A DNA stretch of 64,000 nucleotides from positions 1,760,735 to 1,824,734 of the forward strand of contig CP053449.1 of NCBI GenBank assembly GCA_013285465.1, in the 5' to 3' direction. A program made the translations under genes and the position numbers. Shown here in pieces: positions 35,012-43,355 of the stretch; the first letter of the stretch is position 1, and each line of letters opens with the position of its first letter. The stretch comes from Pseudomonadota bacterium (GTDB lineage: Bacteria; Pseudomonadota; Alphaproteobacteria; Micavibrionales; CSBR16-224). Below the pieces are notes generated by a model. The model was given only the letters and a program-made list of their open reading frames with translations. It made no database searches and was not told the DNA's origin.

Positions 35012-35683
35012 TCAAAGCTTTTCTGCACTCAGCAGCTCTTTTACCTTGCGGAAAATATCGTCAAACATCTCTTCCGTCAGCCGCCCCGTATTCACGTTGT
35101 AGCGGGAGCAGTGATAACTGTCGAGCAAGAGCGGTCCGCCCGGCAATTCATGCAAAGCGCCATGTCCGAATTTATATGCGCTCTGTTTCAGTCCGAGAAT
35201 GCGCAAAAAGCTGTTATGGGCAATACCGCCCAGCGCCACCACCAGCTTCAAACGCGGCATGTCGGCGATTTCCTGCTGCAAAAAACTGCCGCAGGTTTTA
35301 ATCTCCTCCCCTTCGGGCTTGTTCTGCGGCGGCACGCAGCGTACGGCATTGGTAATGCGGCAATCTTTCAGCACAATACCATCGTCTTTTTCCCGCTTAT
35401 ACACACCTGCGGCGAAGCCGAATTTTAATAAAGCGGCGTAAAGCGTATCGCCGGCATAATCGCCGGTAAAAGGACGTCCGGAAAAATTCGCACCTTTCAA
35501 CCCCGGTGCCAGACCGACAATCAGCAAGGATGGATTATCCGCGCCAAAGGACGGCACAGGGGCATTGAATTTATCGGGAAACTGGCGCAGATTATCGGCG
35601 CGGAATGCGGCAAGCCGCGGACATAATCCGCAATCTTGTGCGACATAGTGGTGGAATTGTTGCTGTGCTGCGGCTGCGGACAC
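35012..35683 (-). CDS. Family 5 uracil-DNA glycosylase (UDGb), iron-sulfur type
   Basis: A 223-residue base-excision enzyme. Motif 1 GLAPGLKGANFSGRPFTGDYAG and motif 2 SYHCSRYNVNTGRLT are characteristic of family 5, which removes uracil, hypoxanthine and related bases without the polar catalytic residue of family 1. Cysteines at 18 and 21 (CGLC), plus those in RCVPP and KTCGSF, are placed to hold a 4Fe-4S cluster. It lies between aspS and the NYN gene on the same strand. Confidence 0.92.
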   Translation of the reverse strand: MSAAAAQQQFHHYVAQDCGLCPRLAAFRADNLRQFPDKFNAPVPSFGADNPSLLIVGLAPGLKGANFSGRPFTGDYAGDTLYAALLKFGFAAGVYKREKDDGIVLKDCRITNAVRCVPPQNKPEGEEIKTCGSFLQQEIADMPRLKLVVALGGIAHNSFLRILGLKQSAYKFGHGALHELPGGPLLLDSYHCSRYNVNTGRLTEEMFDDIFRKVKELLSAEKL

Positions 35684-35739
35684 GATTCTCTCCTGTTTTT
35701 ACGGCTTTCGCAAACAGGATGCTGCCGCTCCTGAAATCG

Positions 35740-36339
35740 TCAGGCGGGAAGCGGCTGTGTATCCTGTGCGTCTTCAGAATAGAGAATTTTATCTTCCGCA
35801 TCAATATAGTCACCGATCAAAGCCGGGATATCGGCAAGATCAATAAACTGGTCAGCCTGACGGCGCAATTCATCCGATGCCATGGACGGCGATGTCTGGA
35901 TGGTACTGACCACCGTTACCCGTACGCCCTTGCGCTGAACAAATTTTACCAAACGGCGGAAGTCGCCGTCACCGGAGAACAGCACGACATGGTCAACATT
36001 CTCGGCCAGCTCGATCATATCCAGTGCCAGCTCAATATCGATATTGGTTTTGACTTTACGGCGGCCGTTCTGGTCAACAAATTCCTTCACGGGCTTTGTG
36101 ACCATCGTATAACCGTTGTAATCCAGCCAATCGACCAGCGGACGGATCGGTGAATATTCCTGATCATCAAACATCGCCGTGTAATAAAAGGCGCGCACCA
36201 GACGCGATTCTTCTTTAAACCAGGACAGCAAAAGTTTGTAATCAATGTCAAATCCGAGCGCGCGCGTTGCGGCATAAAGATTCGCACCATCAATAAAAAC
36301 CGCCACTTTCTCTTCGATATAAAAGGGATTTTTTGTCAA
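35740..36339 (-). CDS. NYN domain (LabA/DUF88-type) PIN-fold protein
   Basis: A 199-residue predicted PIN-like ribonuclease. The acidic metal-binding residues are visible in FIDGANLYAATR (near 15), NIDIELALDMIEL (near 104) and LFSGDGDFRRLV (near 125). Family members of the LabA-type act on RNA, but substrates are mostly unknown. The start is TTG at 36339, supported by GGAG 7 bases upstream. Transcription probably begins at the promoter at 36590-36618, giving a leader of about 240 bases. Confidence 0.9.
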   Translation of the reverse strand: MTKNPFYIEEKVAVFIDGANLYAATRALGFDIDYKLLLSWFKEESRLVRAFYYTAMFDDQEYSPIRPLVDWLDYNGYTMVTKPVKEFVDQNGRRKVKTNIDIELALDMIELAENVDHVVLFSGDGDFRRLVKFVQRKGVRVTVVSTIQTSPSMASDELRRQADQFIDLADIPALIGDYIDAEDKILYSEDAQDTQPLPA

Positions 36340-36375
36340 TCTTCTTCTCCAGTTTTCTTATTTTTCTTGTTGTTC

Positions 36376-36585
36376 TTATTTCTTTTTTTTGCGTACAGAG
36401 ATACTTTCCGGCAACGTCGAGCCGTAGATTTCACCTTTTCTCGTCAAGTTGTTAATCCCTCCCCAGGGCGGCAGTAATACCGGGGTGTTCGTCCATTAAA
36501 ACAACCGGGCATTACTACGCGTATTTTGTGGAATTTCCGTGCCGTCTCCGACAATCACAGCCACTCTACAACTTTTACAACGCAT
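36376..36585 (-). other. Tiny or interrupted reading frame in the NYN leader
   Basis: One frame runs from ATG at 36585 through MRCKSCRVAVIVGDG to a TAA at 36498-36496, then stays open in the same frame for 39 more codons to a TAA at 36378-36376. The second part reads protein-like (LPPWGGINNLTRKGEIYGS...). Within it a TTG at 36447 has a strong GGGGAGGG ribosome-binding site 9 bases upstream and would give a 23-residue basic peptide. Options are two tiny genes, a gene broken by one in-frame stop, or chance. Confidence 0.3.
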
Positions 36586-36589
36586 CCGA

Positions 36590-36618
36590 TTTGTATGCAT
36601 TTCATTGACATTTGTCAA
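36590..36618 (-). promoter_or_regulatory. Promoter of the NYN gene leader
   Basis: On the minus strand a perfect -35 TTGACA (36618-36613), 17-base spacer and -10 TACAAA (36595-36590). The -35 lies in the palindrome TTGACATTTGTCAA, whose other half gives a TTGACA facing rpoZ. Confidence 0.55.
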
Positions 36619-36807
36619 GATTATTTATGCTTATATTTTATCACATGAAATGCAAATAAAACCTTCGGCGGATGACTGAGAGAAAAAGCTGCGAATAAAC
36701 ACTTGCATCGGCACGGAAAATCGTATAGTTTCTGCACGCGAGAGGCTTTCCGCAAGGCCAGCCGCCGCAAGGATTTTAAAGACGACATTTAACAGAGGTT
36801 ATGAAGA

Positions 36808-37221
36808 ATGGCACGCGTTACCGTAGAAGACTGCATTTTAAAAGTTCCGAACCGTTTTGAGCTGGTTCTGCTCTCTTCGCAGCGCGCCCGCGAAATCGGC
36901 TCCGGCGCTGCACTGACAATCGATCGCGACAATGATAAAAACCCGGTCGTCGCATTGCGCGAGATTGCCGACGAAACTGTCGAGCTGCCCGAGCTGAAAG
37001 AAAGCATGATCAAAGGCCACCAGAAAGTCATCGAAGTCGAAGAAGACGAAGAAGATGTGATCGACCTGATGGAAGGCGAAATGAACGATATGGAGATGAT
37101 CGCCGATGAAGAGGCGCTGGAAACAAGCGGCATGCACGAAGATACAGGCGAAGCCGTTGAAGATCTTGACGCCGAAACGGCAGATGCCGATACAGAGGCC
37201 GGCACGGATGAAGAAGAATAA
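36808..37221 (+). CDS. rpoZ: RNA polymerase omega subunit
   Basis: A 137-residue protein; the first 60 residues ([30 protein letters not shown]...[13 protein letters not shown]) are the conserved omega fold that chaperones the beta-prime subunit. The remainder is a long, strongly acidic tail of Glu and Asp ([19 protein letters not shown]...), longer than in most proteobacteria. GAGG lies 9 bases before the ATG. It is followed by a terminator and then rsh, the usual order, linking transcription and the stringent response. Confidence 0.95.
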   Translation: MARVTVEDCILKVPNRFELVLLSSQRAREIGSGAALTIDRDNDKNPVVALREIADETVELPELKESMIKGHQKVIEVEEDEEDVIDLMEGEMNDMEMIADEEALETSGMHEDTGEAVEDLDAETADADTEAGTDEEE

Positions 37222-37250
37222 AATCTTTTAAAATCCGATTTTCTTTTCAA

Positions 37251-37290
37251 AAAGCACCCGCCTAAGGCTATAATGTCCGGCGGGTGTTTT
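37251..37290 (+). terminator. Terminator after rpoZ, with a rsh promoter element in its loop
   Basis: CACCCGCC (37255-37262) and GGCGGGTG (37279-37286) form an 8-bp stem followed by TTTT. The 16-base loop contains TATAAT (37269-37274). A TTCAAA hexamer 17 bases upstream (37246-37251) makes a plausible -35. The same bases may therefore end rpoZ transcripts and start rsh transcripts. Confidence 0.7.
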
Positions 37291-37333
37291 GCATTCCGGA
37301 AAAACAAAAAACTGAAAGAGACCGAGCGGCGGC

Positions 37334-39505
37334 ATGATTCGTCAATACGAGCTTATCAATCGCGTAAAAGCCTATGATCCGGATATGGATGAAAATGCGC
37401 TGAACCGCGCTTATGTCTATGCAATGAAAATGCATGGCACGCAGACCCGCGCCTCCGGTGATCCTTATTTCTCGCACCCGCTGGAAGTTGCCGCCATTCT
37501 GACCGAACTCAAAATGGATACCGCCTCCGTCATCACGGCGCTGTTGCATGACACAGTCGAAGATACCGATGCCACAATCGAAGAAATCAGCAGCCTGTTC
37601 GGCGATGAAATCGGCAAGCTTGTCGATGGCGTCACAAAACTGAGCCAGATCGAGCTGCAGCGCCCTGAAGAAAAACAGGCCGAAAATTTCCGCAAACTGA
37701 TCCTCGCGATGTCGGAGGATATTCGCGTCTTGCTGGTCAAGCTGGCCGACCGACTGCACAATATGCGCACTTTGCACCATATTTCCAAACCGGATAAACA
37801 GAAACGCATCGCACGCGAGACGCTGGAGATTTACGTGCCGCTGGCCGAGCGCATCGGTATCCATACATGGAAGGAAGAACTGGAAGATCTCGCCTTTACC
37901 TATCTGAATCCCGAAGCGCGCGAAAGTATCGCCAAACGCCTCGAGTTTCTGCGTTCAGAGGGGGAACAGGTCGTCGTCAAAATCATCGCAGAGCTGACAA
38001 AACAGTTGAAGGCCGCCAATATCGACGCCAAAATCACAGGGCGCGAAAAAACACCGCATTCCATCTGGCTGAAAATGCAGCGCAAGAATGTCTCCTTTGA
38101 GCAGCTCTCCGATATTATGGCCTTCCGCGTAATCGTGGATGATGTCTCCGCCTGTTATCATGTGCTGGGAATTATTCACGGGCTTTATCCCAGCGTACCG
38201 GGACGCTTTAAAGACTATATCTCCATTCCGAAAGCCAACGGCTATCACAGTCTGCACACCACCGTGATCGGGCCGGAAAACCAGCGTATTGAAATGCAGA
38301 TCCGTACAGCGCAAATGCATGAAGAGGCCGAATTCGGCGTTGCCGCACACTGGGCTTATAAAAATACGGAAGGCAATGCCAAAAAAGGCGGCAAGCAATA
38401 CCGCTGGCTGCGCGAATTGATGGATATTGTCGAACAGGCCGCGCGCCCCGAAGAATTTTTGCAACACACAAAACTGGAACTGTTTCAGGAGCAGGTCTAT
38501 TGCTTTACCCCGCAAGGCGACCTGATTGAACTGCCCAAGGGCGCAACACCGGTTGACTTTGCCTATGCCGTTCACTCGCAAGTCGGCGATACCTGTGTCG
38601 GCGCAAAGGTCAACGGACGGATCGTGCCGCTGAACACGCAACTCCAAAACGGTGACCAGGTTGAAATCCGCACATCGGACAAACAGACCCCTTCCCCGAA
38701 CTGGGAGCGCTTTGTCGTCACCGGAAAGGCGCATGCGCGCATCCGCCGCTTTGTCCGCATGCAGCAGGTCGAACAATATTCCAATCTCGGCAAAGCCATG
38801 CTGCAAAAAATCTGCCGGCAGGAAAACGTCGATTTTCAGGAGAAACCGTTCTCCTCCGTCGTGAAACAATTCAAGGCCGACTCAGTCGAGATGCTGTACA
38901 CAGGTGTCGGCTCCGGCCATATCAACGGACGGGAGGTTTTCAAAGCCGCCTTCCCCGAACAGGCTGCCGCCAATTTAAAAAAGCTGAAACAGCCCAAGCT
39001 GGAAACATCAACAAAACCGAAAGCACAGAAAAAGCGTAAAGGCAAAGCCTCGCCGATGCCGATCAAGGGATTGATCCCCGGTATGGCACTGCATTTCGCA
39101 CGCTGCTGTCACCCGCTGCCGGGCGATAAAATCGTCGGTATTGTTACCACAGGTAAAGGGGTGACCATCCACACTGTTGACTGCGAAAGTCTGGAATCCT
39201 TTGCCGACACACCGGAACGCTGGCTGGATGTTTCATGGGATGACGGCGAAGACACACCTGAAACCCATATCGGCCGCCTGTCGATTGTACTGGCCAATGA
39301 ACCCGGAAGCCTCGGCACTCTCTCCACCGTGATCGGTCAAAAAAGCGCCAATATCACCAATTTAAAAATTATTAACCGGCAAACGGACTTCTGGGATATA
39401 CTCGTCGACGTATTTGTCCATGATGCCGCACATCTGGAAGAAATTATCAAAGCGCTGCGGGCAACGCCCGAGATCGCCTCCGTCAAACGTACAAAAGGAC
39501 GATAA
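37334..39505 (+). CDS. rsh: Bifunctional (p)ppGpp synthetase/hydrolase Rsh
   Basis: A 723-residue Rel/SpoT homologue. The hydrolase HD domain is intact (FSHPLEVAAIL near 48, LLHDTVEDTDA near 74 with the HDxxED pair). The synthetase domain has RFKDYISIPKANGYHSLHT near 293, with the RxKD form typical of bifunctional enzymes. A TGS domain (VYCFTPQGDLIELPKGATPVDFAY, near 393) precedes a conserved His/Cys region (ARCCHPLPGD) and the C-terminal ACT domain (about 650-723). It would set (p)ppGpp levels during starvation. Confidence 0.96.
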   Translation: MIRQYELINRVKAYDPDMDENALNRAYVYAMKMHGTQTRASGDPYFSHPLEVAAILTELKMDTASVITALLHDTVEDTDATIEEISSLFGDEIGKLVDGVTKLSQIELQRPEEKQAENFRKLILAMSEDIRVLLVKLADRLHNMRTLHHISKPDKQKRIARETLEIYVPLAERIGIHTWKEELEDLAFTYLNPEARESIAKRLEFLRSEGEQVVVKIIAELTKQLKAANIDAKITGREKTPHSIWLKMQRKNVSFEQLSDIMAFRVIVDDVSACYHVLGIIHGLYPSVPGRFKDYISIPKANGYHSLHTTVIGPENQRIEMQIRTAQMHEEAEFGVAAHWAYKNTEGNAKKGGKQYRWLRELMDIVEQAARPEEFLQHTKLELFQEQVYCFTPQGDLIELPKGATPVDFAYAVHSQVGDTCVGAKVNGRIVPLNTQLQNGDQVEIRTSDKQTPSPNWERFVVTGKAHARIRRFVRMQQVEQYSNLGKAMLQKICRQENVDFQEKPFSSVVKQFKADSVEMLYTGVGSGHINGREVFKAAFPEQAAANLKKLKQPKLETSTKPKAQKKRKGKASPMPIKGLIPGMALHFARCCHPLPGDKIVGIVTTGKGVTIHTVDCESLESFADTPERWLDVSWDDGEDTPETHIGRLSIVLANEPGSLGTLSTVIGQKSANITNLKIINRQTDFWDILVDVFVHDAAHLEEIIKALRATPEIASVKRTKGR

Positions 39506-39540
39506 ATAGCGCCCGACAGACTTTAAGAAGATAAACCCGC

Positions 39541-40176
39541 ATGTTTCAACGACGCAAAAAGAAATCATGGCTGTCAAAGTCCAGAGATGTTCTCTGGCCT
39601 AAAATGGGATGGGAACGTCTTGCCTCCTATTATCAACACCGTGTCGGACGGCTGCAGGGCACACCCTATATGATTGCTGCAGGCTTCGCCTCGGGTGCCG
39701 CCGTCTCTTTTACGCCGCTGATGGGCTTTCATTTCATCATTGCCATTGTGCTGGCCTTTGCCATCCGCGGCTCGCTGCTGGCGGCAATGTTCGGCACGGC
39801 TGTCGGCAATCCCTGGACATTTCCGCTGATCTGGTGGCTGATTTACAAGCTCGGCCATTTCATCATAGGAGAGAATCCCGCCCTGACCGGCAGCGGCGCC
39901 GGTCTTCCCCTGCATCAGATCCGCGATGCGCCCGCCGAATTTTTCTGGCCGGCTCTGGTCGGCTCCATCCCTTGCGCGATTATCGTCTGGTTTGTTGTCT
40001 TTTTTCCGTTGCGCCGTCTGGTAAAGGAATATCAGGCACGACGACGACGACGCCTTGCACGCCGTGCTGAAAAACGCGCCGCCAAAGCCGAAAAAGAAGC
40101 AGGGAAACTGGTTGCGGAAATCACACAGCATAAAAAAAACCGTCCCTCCGGAAGCAATAAAGGCGGCTCCGCATGA
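39541..40176 (+). CDS. DUF2062 membrane protein
   Basis: A 211-residue inner-membrane protein with three or four hydrophobic segments. The DUF2062 signature is visible in GFASGAAVSFTPLMGFHFIIA (from about residue 48) and VGNPWTFPLIWWL (near 87). A basic C-terminal tail (RRRRRLARRAEKRAAKAEKEAGK) is probably cytoplasmic. The biochemical function of the family is unknown. It lies between rsh and acpS, and its stop overlaps the acpS start (ATGA). Confidence 0.9.
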   Translation: MFQRRKKKSWLSKSRDVLWPKMGWERLASYYQHRVGRLQGTPYMIAAGFASGAAVSFTPLMGFHFIIAIVLAFAIRGSLLAAMFGTAVGNPWTFPLIWWLIYKLGHFIIGENPALTGSGAGLPLHQIRDAPAEFFWPALVGSIPCAIIVWFVVFFPLRRLVKEYQARRRRRLARRAEKRAAKAEKEAGKLVAEITQHKKNRPSGSNKGGSA

Positions 40177-40586
40177 TTATCGGCATCGGCACAGATATCA
40201 TCCGCCTGTCCCGCATTGCGGAGGTCCATGACAAACAAGGACAGCGTTTTCTGGACCGCTGTTTTACCGCAGAAGAACAGGCACTGGCACAAAAGCGTCA
40301 CGGCAAAGACGCACAAACCGCCTATTACGCAAAACGCTGGGCGGCCAAAGAAGCCTTGGCCAAGGCCTGCGGTACAGGGATCGGAGAAAGAGTCCGGTTT
40401 CAGGACATCAATATCAGTAATGACGCGGCAGGACGCCCGCATATCAGTGTCAGCGGCAGCACGGCGGATTACATCAAAACACTTTGTGAAGGCTGCCCGG
40501 CTGTGCTACATCTAAGTCTCAGCGACGAAAAAGATCTGGCGACTGCATTTGTCATCATTTCCGCCGGTCCGCCGCAAAATGGATGA
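40173..40586 (+). CDS. acpS: Holo-[acyl-carrier-protein] synthase
   Basis: A 137-residue phosphopantetheinyl transferase that activates acyl carrier protein for fatty-acid synthesis. MIIGIGTDIIRLSRIAEV carries the metal-binding Asp, and YYAKRWAAKEALAKACGTG the conserved Lys-Glu region. Length is typical. It overlaps the DUF2062 gene by four bases and is followed by lepB, the conserved order. Confidence 0.95.
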   Translation: MIIGIGTDIIRLSRIAEVHDKQGQRFLDRCFTAEEQALAQKRHGKDAQTAYYAKRWAAKEALAKACGTGIGERVRFQDINISNDAAGRPHISVSGSTADYIKTLCEGCPAVLHLSLSDEKDLATAFVIISAGPPQNG

Positions 40587-40620
40587 TGATTATGACGACA
40601 AGAAAGAACGGATAAGCACA

Positions 40621-41661
40621 ATGCCGGAAACGAAAAAGAAACAAAAGACTGCCGCAGCCGCAAAAAAAACAACTGCGGCGAAAAAGAAAACCGCCCCGAA
40701 AAAGAAACCGGCAAAAGCAGCTAAAAAAACCGCCGCCAAAACGACGAAAAAGATTTTGCCGCCGCCGGTGACGGAGCAGGAATTGCGGGAGCGTGAAAAA
40801 GAAGCGCGCGCGGCAGAACTCGCCGCAGCCATTGAGGCGGATCAAGCCGTTCCGGAAGATGACGATACCGACGAGAAAGACGAACAGGAGATTAAAGAGG
40901 ATTACGGCCTGCTTCCCGTTCTGGTCTTCGCCGCACTCATCGCCTTATGTTTCCGGATTTTTATTTTCCAGCCTTTCAATATTCCGTCGGGATCAATGTA
41001 TCCGAACCTGCTGGTCGGTGACTATCTGTTTGTTTCCAAATATTCCTACGGTTACAGCCGCTATTCTTTCCCTGACTGGCTGTTTGTGGCCTTCAAAGGG
41101 CGCATTCTGGAGAAAGAACCGCAACGCGGCGATATTGTTGTTTTCCGCCAGCCTCACCAACTGAATGTCGATTATATCAAGCGTGTCATCGGTCTGCCCG
41201 GTGATAAAGTCCAGATGCGCGAAGGCCTGCTGTATATTAATGATGAAATCGTCCCGCGCGAATTCGTGGCCACCGAGGAACGCGGCGAAAACGGCTTGAT
41301 CGATGTCTATTCCAAATATGAAGAAACGCTGCCGAACGGCGTCAAACATTACATCTACGAAAAGTCGGACTGGGAATTCTATGACGATACCAGAGAATAT
41401 GAAGTCTCTGACGGTCACTATTTCGTCATGGGGGACAACCGTGACGGATCACTCGACAGCCGTGCAACCAACAAAGTCGGCCTCGTTCCCAAGGAAAACC
41501 TGATCGGTCAGGCGAAACTCCTCTTCTTCTCTACCGAGGGTGTCGGCAATGCCTGCCCGCTGGGCGACGGATTTTTCCGCTATCCCCGGAATTTGGGATG
41601 CCTGATATGGCACGGGCTGAAAAATATCCGTTACAGCCGGTTATTCCAGCGTCTCCATTAA
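40621..41661 (+). CDS. lepB: Signal peptidase I with a lysine/alanine-rich N-terminal extension
   Basis: A 346-residue type I signal peptidase. The transmembrane anchor is at about 96-115, the catalytic Ser is 125 in PSGSMYP, the general-base Lys 187 in DYIKRVIGLPGD, and MGDNRDGSLDSR is box E. Before the anchor lie about 95 extra residues: 1-45 is a histone-H1-like run of Lys, Ala, Thr and Pro (18 Lys in the first 44), then an acidic stretch. With one anchor the extension would be cytoplasmic. ATG at 40621 is preceded by GGA about 10 bases upstream; an earlier ATG at 40579 is possible and would lengthen it. Confidence 0.93.
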   Translation: MPETKKKQKTAAAAKKTTAAKKKTAPKKKPAKAAKKTAAKTTKKILPPPVTEQELREREKEARAAELAAAIEADQAVPEDDDTDEKDEQEIKEDYGLLPVLVFAALIALCFRIFIFQPFNIPSGSMYPNLLVGDYLFVSKYSYGYSRYSFPDWLFVAFKGRILEKEPQRGDIVVFRQPHQLNVDYIKRVIGLPGDKVQMREGLLYINDEIVPREFVATEERGENGLIDVYSKYEETLPNGVKHYIYEKSDWEFYDDTREYEVSDGHYFVMGDNRDGSLDSRATNKVGLVPKENLIGQAKLLFFSTEGVGNACPLGDGFFRYPRNLGCLIWHGLKNIRYSRLFQRLH

Positions 41662-41672
41662 CGGCGATACAG

Positions 41673-42272
41673 CTAACGGATAAGATCGGCAATCTCTTCC
41701 GGCACATCATCCTGATCGAGAATGCTGCGCGCCGTGCCGTAGGAAAATCCGGCGCGCGCCAGACGCCCCAGATCTTTTTCACGGTAATCGGAACGGTCTG
41801 CCGCAGCGCGAAACGGGCCCAGCTTGCGCCGCCGCGCAAAACGCCATGCGGCAACATCTTCCGCATCTTCAACCGTCTCCGCATTCTCCAGAAGATTGCT
41901 ATCCGTGGCCTTTAATGACTGCTGTGCCAATTCCGGATCGATGCCTTTTTCGTACATTTTCTGCAGAATCATCCGGGCCGATTTTCCTTTTGCGCGCAAC
42001 GTGCGGGCAAGATTCAGCGCATAGCTTTCATCATTCAGAAATCCCGCCTGACAATATCTTTCGACCAGCGCATCAATCATTTCCTCCGCTTCTTCCAGCG
42101 GAGACTCGTGATATGCGCAGGAACGCTGTGCCCGCCGCATCAGCACCCGTTTCAAATTCACGGATGAGCTGGCATAACGGGCAAGGTAATAAGCCGCCAC
42201 ATTATCCAGATAACGCGGTGTGATTTTTTTCGGTTTTTTCTGTACCCTGCGGGGCTTTTTGTCTTCTTCCAA
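41673..42272 (-). CDS. recX: Regulatory protein RecX
   Basis: A protein of about 199 residues with the three-helix repeat architecture of RecX, an inhibitor or modulator of RecA filaments. Visible family elements: AAYYLARYASSSVNLKRVL near the start, VERYCQAGFLNDESYALNLARTLRAKGKS in the middle, and ARAGFSYGTARSIL at the end. There is no in-frame ATG near the N-terminus; I chose the TTG at 42272, with AAGGAA upstream, over a TTG at 42344. recA is not in the window. Confidence 0.85.
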   Translation of the reverse strand: MEEDKKPRRVQKKPKKITPRYLDNVAAYYLARYASSSVNLKRVLMRRAQRSCAYHESPLEEAEEMIDALVERYCQAGFLNDESYALNLARTLRAKGKSARMILQKMYEKGIDPELAQQSLKATDSNLLENAETVEDAEDVAAWRFARRRKLGPFRAAADRSDYREKDLGRLARAGFSYGTARSILDQDDVPEEIADLIR

Positions 42273-42377
42273 GTTCTTAAAATTCCTTGATTCTAGACCC
42301 GTTCCTTCATATAGTTCTTCATTCAGTAGAAATTTGCAAGGCAATGCAAAAACATAAAAAAATACGTAAGGCGGGCA

Positions 42378-43352
42378 ATGGCCATCACGATCGGAAAAGG
42401 CGGAAAAGAGACCAGCGGCATCATTGATGATGACGTTGTCCAGCCTTTCAGTCTTGAATCAACCGGTTTGCGCGGACGTATGGTACGGCTGGGGCCATCC
42501 CTCAAGCAGATTATCGAGCTGCATGATTATCCCCTGCCCGTCTCCTATCTTCTCAGCGAAGCGGTCACGCTCAGCCTGCTGCTTGCCGCCATGCTGAAAT
42601 ATGACGGCATTTTTACACTGCAAATTCAGGCCGAGGGACCGATCCGCGCCATCATCACCGATGTGAACGCCAAAGGCCACATCCGCGCCTATGCCGCCTT
42701 TGACCCTGATGAAATTGCACAAATGGATCACACCAATCATCAGCAGGATCATAATTATTATCACTTGCTGGAAAGCGGCTACATGTCTTTCACCGTCGAT
42801 CAGGGCGAAAATACCGAGCGTTATCAAGGAATTGTTAACCTGACAGGCAATAGCCTGATGGATGCGGTGCAGCATTATTTCGAGCAATCCGAGCAAATCA
42901 GAACCGCCATCCGCATGTCCATCCACCCGCAGGACGACCAGTGGCGTTCCGGTGCGGTCATGGTGCAGTACATCCCGGAAACACCGGAGCAAGAGGCGGA
43001 TATTGACCGTCAAAGTGAGCGGCAGGAAGACTGGCAGCGTACGACAATCCTGATGCAGACCTGCCGTGACGAGGAATTGCTGGCACCCAATCTGCATTCA
43101 GCCGATGTTCTTTACCGCCTGTTCCATGAGGAAGGCGTACGCATCTATCCCCCCACCCCTATCAAACATGTCTGCCGCTGTTCACGCGAACGCGTCTCCA
43201 ATGTTCTGCAAACCCTGTCCGCGGAAGAGCGGAAAGACGCACAGGATGAAAAAGGGGAAATCGATATTACCTGTGAATTCTGCGGGCGGCAGTATTTTTT
43301 CACCCGCAAGGATGTCGAAGCGCTGAATGAAGAAGCTGATCTGAAAAACTGA
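42378..43352 (+). CDS. hslO: Redox-regulated chaperone Hsp33
   Basis: A 324-residue cytosolic holdase activated by oxidative unfolding. The C-terminal zinc centre is intact: CRC in HVCRCSRERV and CEFC in ITCEFCGRQYFF, the four Cys that release zinc and form disulfides on oxidation. The N-terminal part has EAVTLSLLLAAMLKYDGIFTLQ as in the family. AAGG lies 6 bases before the ATG. Length is slightly above the enterobacterial form. Confidence 0.95.
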   Translation: MAITIGKGGKETSGIIDDDVVQPFSLESTGLRGRMVRLGPSLKQIIELHDYPLPVSYLLSEAVTLSLLLAAMLKYDGIFTLQIQAEGPIRAIITDVNAKGHIRAYAAFDPDEIAQMDHTNHQQDHNYYHLLESGYMSFTVDQGENTERYQGIVNLTGNSLMDAVQHYFEQSEQIRTAIRMSIHPQDDQWRSGAVMVQYIPETPEQEADIDRQSERQEDWQRTTILMQTCRDEELLAPNLHSADVLYRLFHEEGVRIYPPTPIKHVCRCSRERVSNVLQTLSAEERKDAQDEKGEIDITCEFCGRQYFFTRKDVEALNEEADLKN

Positions 43353-43355
43353 TTA

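Larger units (their letters stand above)
36340..36807. other. Intergenic region between the NYN gene and rpoZ
   Basis: A 468-base gap between divergent genes, the only gene-free stretch over 300 bases. It contains a palindromic TTGACATTTGTCAA (36605-36618) supplying a TTGACA -35 in each direction, the minus-strand leader of the NYN gene with possible tiny reading frames (36376-36585), a stem formed by AGTAAT and ATTACT arms around CCGG pairs, and a possible second rpoZ promoter (TTGCAT near 36703, TATAGT near 36724). No tRNA or known small RNA was recognised. Confidence 0.5.

Noticed and set aside
36340-36807. 6S RNA, tmRNA or another known structured RNA in the large intergenic gap
   Set aside because: I could not match the conserved elements of these RNAs (no tRNA-like acceptor end, no 6S bubble consensus); only promoters and the ambiguous leader are supported.
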